Below are positions 7,746-14,462 of a stretch of DNA of 14,462 nt, piece after piece. The stretch covers positions 481,912-496,373 of the forward strand of contig NW_019091489.1 of assembly GCF_001949145.1 (NCBI RefSeq). The letters are read 5' to 3'. The translations under genes and the position numbers were made by a program. This DNA comes from Acanthaster planci (lineage: Eukaryota; Echinodermata; Asteroidea; Valvatida; Acanthasteridae). How positions within the stretch are numbered: the stretch's first letter is position 1; the number at the start of each line of letters is the position of its first letter. The notes below the pieces were generated by a model that saw only the letters and a program-made list of their open reading frames with translations, was not told the origin of the DNA and did not search any database.

Positions 7746-8378
7746 AATGCAGAAACAAACTCACACGCACACACTTGTTTTGCATACAAAGTGTGGAGAT
7801 TCCTTTTTTTGTCCTGTGGTTAAGGTAAATGCTCCTTTTTCTCCTACTAGGATAACTCCTTCGAGCTAGATTTTTGTTGATGATTTCCTGGACTGTTTTT
7901 CTTCATTTTGCCACGGAAAACCTTGACCCCAAAATGCCTCTAAAACTGTTTTCATAGAGGGGAGTGTGGATGTGTGCAAAGCCACACAACACGTATTGTA
8001 CCCTGCATTATATGGACTTCTTTTGTGCAGAGGTTCACACATGTATGACACGCCTGCACTCACATTTATATTCCAGTGGGTATTTCCTTTGTTGGTGTGC
8101 GTGTGTTTATTTCACGTTGAGGGGTACCAAAATCATAACAAGTGCCACACAAGGAATATTCATTGTCCTCATGGGGTACTGAAATGGTACCCTACAAGAA
8201 TTAGAATTTCACAAAACAGATTTTTGAAGTTAATACTCAAAAAGTAGGAATTTCCAAGGTACATGTAGATGTATACTTATCAGTCACAAATGAAAGTATT
8301 GTACATGAGGGACATTCGGTGGAAGTATCAATCCAGGAACCCTGATTAAAATGGGAGCAATTTGAGAACACATTTTTA

Positions 8379-8530
8379 GTTTACTGCCTTCAACCTACCC
8401 AGATTACCAGTACTAATTGCATATTTCCTTATGCCATAATGCAGTTCACTAAATTCTCAATCAACTGATAGTGCACCCTCATCTCCCATTCCTAGTGGAA
8501 TGGCTGCTATGTTCTTTGTCTTTTTTTTTA
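8379..8530 (+). repeat. DIRS left inverted terminal repeat, copy B
   Basis: From 8391 the sequence is a close reverse complement of the right end: acccagattaccagtacta (8397-8415) against the complement of 12620-12639, then aattgcatatttcc, aattctcaatcaac (8452-8465), catctccca and tggctgctatgttctt (8501-8516). Outside this, agtttactgcc (8379-8389) matches the complement of the first half of the ICR (12387-12401) but not the right end, marking the unique left-end extension. Confidence 0.82.
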
Positions 8531-9040
8531 GTCTATTACAAACGGACTTGTTTGCCGAGTTTTCAAGAGTTTTTTCATTCACTGTACAGCATTCTGTGAC
8601 ACTCCATCAACTGCTTCTTCCTTATAAACTATTCTTGATAGGTATAAAGCTTGTGGTAGGCCTTTTTTTCTTTTTGACTCCTTTTCCATGACATTTATAG
8701 ATGTGTGTTTTACATCTCTTACTTATGACAGAAATAAAGATTGTGACAGAATGTCTCTTCCCTGCCACCTTTCACTGCATTTGGTTGTACATGTAGCTGT
8801 GCACATGTAAGTGTTTTTCTTTTGTATTGCCCTCTGTGTGTATTATATTAGATCACGCATTCCACAGAGACTGATTTTGGAACATCCCCCCCTCCTAGTT
8901 GTGCTCACGGTGTGGGCACCTGGTTTCTAGTTAGGGGCTGGTCCAGCATTGTACTGGGTAAACCTACCACCCCTGGCCCTTATGGCCAGGAAGTCAGCAG
9001 TGCCTACCCGCATCCTCCGCAGACCCAGTTATCACTCTGT
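8531..9040 (+). other. Untranslated left region of DIRS copy B
   Basis: A T-rich stretch and then a more GC-rich part from about 8880. It contains a small palindrome ctggcccttatggccag (8974-8990). No protein motif is recognised, and it presumably served as the leader before gag. Confidence 0.4.
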
Positions 9041-9548
9041 GACCTTTGACCAGACAGGGTAGTCTCACAGCACTGCTGTGGGTAAAATACCATGCTCACC
9101 ATGGCCAATCATCAAGTTTCTATGGCCAAGTTGTCAACAGCATTTACCCATTTCCTGTCCCGCCTAGGATTTTGCATCAGATATGGCAACTGGGGCCAGG
9201 CCCACTACAGCTACTGCTGCTCACCAGTCTCCAGCCAGATCTGTCGAGCCCCCTGCACTGCTTCACCACAGGGGCTTTCGGCCTCCTCCCTTGATCAGTC
9301 AGGTTGCTCAAGCTGCTGTGCCTGCCCTGAACTCTGGCAACACTCACACACAACGGAACCTCCCTATGGATACATCTCCGACAGCTCTGCCTAAATCTGG
9401 CTTTGGCATACCCTTCCTGATCAGAGTCCTCATCTAGGAAGAAATGCAAGACACAGACCCGATCTTCCTTGGACCGTCCTTCCAAGAAGAAGAAGCATGA
9501 AGATGATTCTCCTTCAACTAGGGAAGCACTCTGCACCATTTTGGAAAC
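9041..9548 (+). pseudogene. DIRS gag-like ORF remnant (copy B)
   Basis: In one + frame 9183-9437 is open and rich in Pro, Ala, Ser and Gln (RPPPLISQVAQAAVPALN), ending in a stop near the sequence for SDQS. After a one-base shift the neighbouring frame continues with a basic serine-rich run (SSSRKKCKTQTRSS) and a lysine block with acidic tail (SKKKKHEDDSPS). A proline/serine-rich N-part followed by an Arg/Lys-rich block is usual for DIRS ORF1 (gag-like, nucleic-acid binding), but there is no diagnostic motif. The assignment rests on position between the left repeat and the RNase H. The frame is cut at about 9548 by an insertion. Confidence 0.5.
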
Positions 9549-10878
9549 TAGTGCTGCAGCCGAACCCCCGAACTGAGCCAAAAATCATTGAACATGGCAC
9601 TTTCAAACCGAACCGAACCAAACCAAACTGGTCTGTTCAGATGTTCGGCTTTAATGTGGCATGGCATTGCTAGTGCACAGAATGCAGGCAAGAAAACTTG
9701 ATAAAACCAAACACGATGAAAAATGGAAAACGAGTTATGCTGCATCGGCGCTAGCACTCAGCACATGTACATGCATATGTTTATGTATATACACATGCTG
9801 TAAATGTACACATACAGTAAACATACAGTGGCCCTGCATCACGCGATGGTTGTAAAAAGCATGTGGTGAGAATTCACTAATAATCAACCGAGAACATGCA
9901 ACATACGGCATTTCCGCTGCACAACAATTCTAAATTCTCACCACATCCAATTGTGCTGATGTATATCCAGATTTGTTTGCAAATCTCTGATAGCCACGCC
10001 CTTACATTCCATGTTAGGCCAATGATGTCTTAAGTGGCCGTGCAAAACGAATTTTGATTGGATGCTGATCACAGTCAGACTCGTGCTTGATCGAAGGCAA
10101 CTCCAGAGGGAAAACTCATTTTGCCAGGTGGGCCGGTGCAGCGATCCAGGGCACAACAAGATTTGGTTTGAGCAGTGGCCTAATTTGCCTTTTGTTTGAT
10201 CATGTTTGATCGAAGTCGTAGTGTGAATACGTTGCAATGGATTTTGCCATATCTCTAAGTTGTTCGTAAATCTCAAATAACAAAATGCTGTTATCCATTC
10301 AAAAAAGATTGATGGAAAATCGCCCCTTTGGCCACATGAGCGTCGTCCTCGGAAAGAATGCCGAAGGTTCTTTGAATACATCGAAAGCTATAGTTTGGTA
10401 GTTGAATCTGTTTTGTGAAAAATAACAAAACACAATTCGCTGGAAACCTAATTTCATCTTGTATCCTGCAAAGGTGGAAAGTCCCATTTGAGCATGCTGT
10501 TTTTTTTCTGTTTTCACATATCCTGCTATCATTTTGTTGAGTGATGCGTGGTCCAAACACAACCTCTTCTGGTTTGTAAAACACTGTCAGGAACTGTCAC
10601 ACCTCCGACGGTAACTTTCTAGGGAATTGTAACTCCTAAACAAAATTGCTTGTGGATGGGATGATGAGGAGACTCATTGCTTTTGTGTTAACATATTTTA
10701 TACACGGAAGTACTCTATATGGCATGTTCATAGCGAGCTCTTCCATGTCTCAATGTGCATTGTATGTGTACATGTATGTGCACTTGTGTACATGTCCGCA
10801 CCTGAACTGAACTGAAGTTCAGCAAAAAGTTGCCAAACCATGTCCGAATCAAACCCGAACCAAACCTTGGCACCTACT
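9549..10878. mobile_element. Insertion of unknown family within DIRS copy B
   Basis: The gag-like sequence tgcaccattttggaaac (9532-9548) reappears as tgcaccactattggaaac (10879-10896), so the 1.33 kb between looks like an insertion with a target duplication of about 17 bp or a duplicated edge. Both inner edges carry related direct repeats: gaactga, caaaa, acatg and gaaccaaacc blocks at 9569-9619 and 10804-10866. The left 400 bp recurs inverted at 2165-2515. A perfect 14-bp inverted repeat, atgtggtgagaatt (9861-9874) with its complement at 9933-9946, lies inside. Open frames on the - strand (9938-10584) have no recognised domain. Direct edge repeats argue for an LTR-like or composite element rather than a DNA transposon. 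Confidence 0.55.
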
Positions 10879-11300
10879 TGCACCACTATTGGAAACCTTG
10901 TCCACACTTGTAGAGCACTATCCTCCTCACCATCCAATCGCTGCGTACCCAGATCCGGAAATGTACTTGTGCCCTCTGCCCCGTTCATAAGACTCCGGGG
11001 CCAAACAGGAGAATCAGCCTGAACCACCACAGCAGCATCACAGAGAGTCAACACAGCATCAATGCTTAACGTCTGACTGAGACAATCACTGACCCGGATC
11101 TGCACACACCCGACTCTGCGGATATGATGTCTAATGAGGTGGAACCCCTCTCGATGGGCAGTCTATCCCCATGTGAGCCTTGCCTCTGTCTATTTCAGTG
11201 GAAAATGGTCCAAGTTCTGGGTTTCCCTTCTCCCAACTCTTCCTCCTGACACACTTCAAGCCGAGCAGGGACCCTCTCAGCTTGCAGATTCCGATGTCGA
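10879..11300 (+). pseudogene. DIRS ORF remnant between insertion and RNase H (copy B)
   Basis: Frames resume with Ser/Pro-rich coding-like sequence (CRALSSSPSNRCVPRSGN) and an acidic stretch around 11090-11160 (MMSNEVEPLSMG), as in DIRS gag C-termini. No reverse transcriptase motif (such as the YxDD-type box) can be found before the RNase H. The space, about 400 bases, is too short for an RT domain, so this domain has been deleted. Confidence 0.4.
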
Positions 11301-12050
11301 TCCTGGCTCTTGCACACATAATCTGGTGGTCAGTGAGAGACAATCTTTTACAACTCAGAGACACCACTTGGTGATCAAGACAGATGCCTTGAACCTAGGC
11401 TGGGGGGAGTGTCTTTGTAACAAGCTTCTGACCTCTTGGGCCTAAACCTTCTTCTAAGCCCTCCTGCACTTCTGCTCATCATAGAAGATAAGAGGGTCTT
11501 GGTCTGATTAGACAATGCAACAGCAGTCGCATATATCAACCATCAGGGGGGCACACACTTTCCTCGCCTGTTCCTCCTAACCTGGCACCTTCTTTACTGG
11601 ACCGTAGAACACTCTATCGGTCTATTTGCTGAACACATTCCTGGAGAAGAAAATGATCTGGTAGATGCTCTCTCTCGAGCCTTGGTCCATCGTACCGAGT
11701 GGATGCTCCAACCCAAGGTATTCAAGACACTGTTCTGCATGATAGACAGGCCCCATGTGGATCTCTTTGCATCCCACCTGAACACTCAACTCCCAACCTT
11801 CTGCACTTGATATCCACATTCCCAAGCATGGGCAACAAATGCTCTATGTGTCTCCTGGGAAAGACTTCTAGCATTCGCATTTCCACCTTTTTCGCTCATC
11901 CCCAGGGTGAAGTCTAAGATACAACAGGACACCTGGGTCATCCTCTTCATCGCATCATTCTGGCTAAGGTAGCCATGGTTTCCACAGATCGTCAGACTTC
12001 TGGTCAACATTCCCCTGATCATGCCACTTGGTCCGTACATCATCTTCCAA
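11300..12050 (+). pseudogene. DIRS RNase H region remnant (copy B)
   Basis: Clear landmarks in order: VIKTDALNLGWGE, with the first catalytic Asp at 11383 and the GWG turn; after a frame change VLV, a stop, then LDNATAVAYINHQGG with the DN Asp at 11511; HIPGEENDLVDALSR (final Asp at 11664), the HxPGxxN...DALSR signature; EWMLQPKVF; HVDLFASHLNTQLP; and AFPPFSLIPRV. Catalytic Asp residues are kept but in-frame stops (for example the tga before LDN and one after FCT) and a frameshift disable it. This domain order (RNase H followed by a DLFAS / AFPP connector) is typical of DIRS and distinguishes it from Gypsy or LINE RNase H. Confidence 0.85.
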
Positions 12051-12127
12051 CCCAGGTCTCTTATCTTACATCCAGACCCATCTCACTAGCACCTAACCTT
12101 GATCATACCACTTGGTCCGGACATCAT
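12014..12127. repeat. Local 30-bp direct duplication
   Basis: A 30-base segment at 12014-12043 recurs at 12098-12127 with three mismatches; both contain ccacttggtccg. It sits in the connector after the RNase H region and may reflect the slippage or recombination that removed the recombinase. Confidence 0.8.
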
Positions 12128-12164
12128 TGACATTGTCCAGAGATCGTCCCAAGAAGGAAGCCTT

Positions 12165-12220
12165 TCTTTAGACACTGCCGCCTAGGCTACCAGAGAAACT
12201 GTCATCATACTCAAGCAACC
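12165..12220 (+). pseudogene. Trace of recombinase C-terminus (copy B)
   Basis: The DNA around aaactgtcatcatactcaag (12197-12216) aligns with the CWKTLSSFTS coding region of copy A (about 3262-3310), with gcagc/gccgc, aaac, atcat and acct blocks shared. No intact HxxR box or Tyr frame remains, so only a few dozen bases of the domain survive. Confidence 0.4.
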
Positions 12221-12357
12221 TTTTATGGGAGTCGAGGTTTTGTCCCCCTTTTTAAGTTGAGAGTCCCTTATACTCATAATATCTTTGAATTATCTCCAAC
12301 TATGTACGTATGGTAGTGCAACCTTGGCTACCCACTTCCTTGTTGCAGTGCTACTCT

Positions 12358-12453
12358 GCAATTAGTATTTGTAATCTGGGTAGGTTGCAGGCAGTAGACT
12401 CTTCCCCCACCTGGAGTGGGGCGAGTCTACTAGAGAATACCTACCCAGATTAT
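12358..12453. repeat. DIRS internal complementary region, copy B
   Basis: taatctgggtagg (12372-12384) pairs with cctacccagatta (12440-12452); inside, agtagactc (12393-12401) pairs with gagtctact (12423-12431), and cccac with gtggg near the centre. Its first half matches the reverse complement of the left end (8379-8415, gggtaggttg.aggcagta.act). The reverse complement of its second half matches the right end (tattctctagtagactcg, 12639-12656). It is therefore a fusion of the two element ends, the diagnostic DIRS feature. Confidence 0.8.
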
Positions 12454-12499
12454 CATTCTACCACCCTTCCTCCCACTCGGCCTCGGTGCTCATGTGCTT

Positions 12500-12680
12500 C
12501 GAAAAAGAGGAAGAACATGGCAGCCGTTTTGCTAGGCATTGTGGGAGATCAGGCCGCATTACCTGTTGATTGAGAATTAATAGCGAATGGAGTAATGGCT
12601 TTGGGAAATATGCAATTAGTATTGGTAATCTGGGTATGTATTCTCTAGTAGACTCGGCCCACGCTAGGTGGGGTAGAGTA
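12500..12680 (+). repeat. DIRS right inverted terminal repeat, copy B
   Basis: About 150 bp is the inverted partner of 8391-8530, and 12612-12656 repeats the outer sequence of the ICR. Past 12656 the similarity to the reversed ICR continues (aggtggggtagagt, 12666-12679), which sets the approximate right boundary. Confidence 0.8.
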
Positions 12681-13134
12681 CACACTATTGAACAAACCTT
12701 CTTGAATCCTGTAGAGCCAGAGCTCTAACTCGTCTGTCATTGTCACTGGCAGTGTTGGACTTTAGGGTACCTTGTTGAAAGCAGAAATGCGAGGGCAACA
12801 AAATGACTGGTTTGGATTAGGTTTCTTTCTGTAAATAGCACAAGAATCTGCCTTTACAATGCTTTGGTGAACCACAGATTTCTAATGAGTCTTTATCTTG
12901 GTATACCTTTCAAATAAATATTGATTCACTTTTTCGTTATAACGTTACTGTAGTCACCATATTTTATTGTTTCATTTTAGGTTGTTGCTTTGTTTCAATT
13001 TCACAATCCACATTGAATCATAAACTTAATAGGCTGCATTGACTGCTCTTTTTTTACTGACTCTTCTTCAAAGTAAAATGTAAATTGTGTATTAAGAAAA
13101 TTATTTTTGCAGACTTCATTTTACCTTCCTGCAG

Positions 13135-13248
13135 AGCTGTCCAACCTTAATAGAAATGGACATGGACTTCATGGTACACATCTATGAAGGTGACCATAGG
13201 GGTAAAATGACATGTTCTTTGTACCGGCTAGATCGGCCCATGGAATGA
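13135..13248 (+). CDS. DCAF17: DCAF17-like terminal exon (37 codons plus stop)
   Basis: The exon starts after acceptor ttaccttcctgcag (ending 13134) in phase 0, matching the donor at 6766, and ends at TGA 13246-13248. It reads SCPTLIEMDMDFMVHIYEGD, then KMTCSLYRLDRPME. The vertebrate C-terminus, as I recall it, has DRDLVLHIEQK followed by FSCYVYQM. The spacing of (D)(F/L)(M/V)(V/L)HI, basic linker and (T/S)C.(L/V)Y agrees. The tail is shorter than in mammals, lacking the acidic end. A second tgcag acceptor lies 22 bases upstream (13108-13112) but would shift the frame. The first two exons and this one give about 158 residues, close to the matching C-terminal stretch of the 520-residue human protein. 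Confidence 0.83.
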   Translation, partial: SCPTLIEMDMDFMVHIYEGDHRGKMTCSLYRLDRPME

Positions 13249-13430
13249 GAAGAGCATGACATAACCCAGCATTCACATTCTACGAGACACACTGCACTGA
13301 GGCGAAGACCACCAAACACTTATCACTGATGCTATTCTATATTGGCACCAGTGTCAATTTGTTGACTTTAATATTCAGGAACCTGTAAAGCTGCCCGAAT
13401 GAGATTAAAGTTTTAGACTACATAACAAAA
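13249..13430 (+). other. DCAF17 3' UTR (estimated)
   Basis: The sequence following the stop is free of splice or coding signals. The first plausible polyadenylation signal is ATTAAA at 13404-13409, followed by a T-containing stretch. The exact cleavage site cannot be read from DNA. Confidence 0.45.
13404..13409 (+). terminator. Candidate polyadenylation signal (ATTAAA)
   Basis: The common variant hexamer lies 155 bases after the stop codon. No AATAAA occurs in the first few hundred bases downstream of the stop. Confidence 0.45.
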
Positions 13431-14221
13431 ATGACAGCTAAAATTGTTTATGACAGTGAAACAGTTTCAAGACTATCAAGAATGAAAACTGCTGAAGAGG
13501 TTATTATAAAAGGAAAGCATATCACCAGCTTTAATTGTAAGCAATTAATCAACTAACATTTTGTGATACCACAGTGGCATTTTCATTTTCAAGTTTATCA
13601 CGTATATAAGTGAACCAAAACTAAGCAGATTTTGGTAAATGGTTCTTTCATGATGGATGGTTTTGTTTTGGTGAAAGGGGGATGTGTACTTATAGTTGAT
13701 TTTGATTTTTCATATTCATATATATATATTCAAAAGATATTTCCTGACCCTCTTATTTTAAGACAAATATACATCTAAGAAATCTTTTATAATTTTGACA
13801 AAAAGCTTAACCGACATTGCTTTAAACAGTATTTCTCAAGGTACATTTTATATGGTAGCTGTAATCAATTTAACAATAATGATAACAGTAATGGATATTT
13901 ATAATGCTCTTATTTCCACCTCAAGAGATGCTCATGGCACAGTAAAATCAGGAAAAGAAAAACATAAACTGATAAAAACTTGCAGTTAACAAAGAAGTGA
14001 GTTTTTGAAACAAAATTGTCACCCCATGAATTGTATAGGGAACAGCAAACAACAAAGAATCAGAAAATCTTAGGCACCTTTGGTTTAATACAAACCTTCA
14101 CAATGCACCTTTGTGTCCCAGGTAACTTTATTTTCAACTTTTTTTTCACTCTTTTAGAGGGTGCTTTACTGCCTTTTTCATTTTTATGCTGTGTATGTAC
14201 ATATTTATGAGCAAAACCGCA
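13431..14221. other. AT-rich intergenic flank
   Basis: Low-complexity AT-rich DNA with a short (TA)n run near 13720-13730. An open frame at 13795-13989 has a biased, intron-like composition and no motif. No gene is supported. Confidence 0.5.
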
Positions 14222-14359
14222 ATGTCATCCGAGGAAGAAAGCGTCAGTGCTGATATGTTTGTACAGAAGGTCCTGCACTTTATAGTAGATTTTAAGGGAC
14301 TAAATTTTCTCTTCATGAATTCATTGTTGTTTATGCACATAGCAATAAGCAATCATTAG
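14222..14359 (+). CDS. Weak small ORF or possible first coding exon
   Basis: ATG at 14222 in an accgca context opens MSSEEESVSADMFVQK, a serine/glutamate-rich start typical of cytosolic protein N-termini, then a hydrophobic run to a stop at 14357-14359 (45 residues). A GT follows the AAG codon at 14270 but is a poor donor (gtcctg). It could be the first coding exon of a downstream + strand gene, with the remainder being intron read-through, or chance. I do not recognise the protein. Confidence 0.2.
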   Translation: MSSEEESVSADMFVQKVLHFIVDFKGLNFLFMNSLLFMHIAISNH

Positions 14360-14462
14360 TCCCTTTTCCATTTTCAGTAAGCAAATTTAAGGTTCACAAT
14401 TTTAACAGAAAAACCTATACGCTGAACTGTGTCTCCCTTAGATAACATCACAGCAACAGTGC

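Larger units (their letters stand above)
8379..12680 (+). mobile_element. DIRS-type retroelement, copy B, with both ends
   Basis: Order: left inverted terminal repeat (8379-8530), gag-like region (about 9040-9548), nested insertion (9549-10878), gag/linker remnant (10879-11300), RNase H region (11300-12050), recombinase tail trace (about 12165-12220), ICR (12358-12453), right terminal repeat (12500-12680). Inverted ends plus an ICR combining both outer ends, an RNase H with DIRS-style motifs and no long direct LTRs identify a DIRS element. Reverse transcriptase is not recognisable and most of the recombinase is gone, so it cannot move. It is in the sense direction of DCAF17, within the last intron. 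Confidence 0.8.
6766..13134 (+). other. Last DCAF17 intron (6369 bp), loaded with transposons
   Basis: A phase-0 intron from gtatgt to a pyrimidine-rich acceptor ending cctgcag. It carries the TA-flanked MITE (6795-7332), the ggggacc repeat cluster (7600-7745) and DIRS copy B with its nested insertion (8379-12680). From 7746 to 8378 I see only AT-rich sequence with TG/CA-rich patches and a small gggtac/gtaccc palindrome near 8173. From 12681 to 13134 I see no feature except the acceptor. Confidence 0.7.

Noticed and set aside
9938-10584. Overlapping - strand open frames in the insertion
   Set aside because: No transposase, RT or zinc-finger pattern found. Two long frames overlap out of register, as expected by chance in non-coding repeat DNA.
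9041-12050. Gypsy or LINE retroelement instead of DIRS
   Set aside because: The RNase H is followed by the DLFAS/AFPP connector, a tyrosine-recombinase tail is found in the related copy, and the ends are inverted with an ICR. There is no DDE integrase, aspartic protease or poly(A) LINE tail.
13795-13989. 64-codon open frame in the downstream flank
   Set aside because: AT-driven composition, no motif, no splice or promoter context.

Overview
The window looks like animal (metazoan) nuclear DNA, most likely from a marine or aquatic invertebrate. It has a spliced gene with GT-AG introns, AT-rich introns, many degenerate transposons and scattered tacatgta-type repeats. There is no operon structure or ribosome-binding-site pattern. 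I cannot name the species.

The only host gene I can identify is the 3' part of a DCAF17-like gene (DDB1- and CUL4-associated factor 17) on the + strand. Three exons (4617-4809, 6595-6765, 13135-13248) join in compatible phase and encode about the last 158 residues. The upstream exons are outside the window or not recognised. An ATTAAA at 13404 is a plausible polyadenylation signal. The coding content is therefore under 500 bases of 14.5 kb.

Most of the rest is mobile DNA. Two related DIRS-type (tyrosine-recombinase) retroelements are present, both decayed. Copy A (about 2675-3785) keeps RNase H and tyrosine-recombinase remnants and its right end. Copy B (about 8379-12680) lies in the last intron. 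It keeps both terminal inverted repeats, a gag-like region, an RNase H-like region and an internal complementary region (ICR) made from the two outer ends. Copy B is itself interrupted by an insertion of about 1.3 kb (9549-10878), part of which recurs in opposite orientation at 2165-2515.

The introns also hold a TTAA-flanked piggyBac-like MITE (5262-5856), a TA-flanked MITE with an inner hairpin (6795-7332), a nearly perfect 41-bp-arm hairpin (5071-5184) and several smaller inverted or direct repeats.

Region by region: 1-780 has a microsatellite, a CCAAT/TATA-like pair and a GC stem-loop, possibly a solo LTR. 780-2160 holds small inverted repeats and no gene. 2165-3785 is repeat plus DIRS copy A. 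3810-4616 is intron with a diverged duplicated block. 4617-13248 is DCAF17 with MITEs and DIRS copy B. 13249-14462 is 3' UTR and AT-rich flank with one weak small ORF. I see no clear sign of a new enzymatic system; the most informative structure is the DIRS terminal/ICR architecture.
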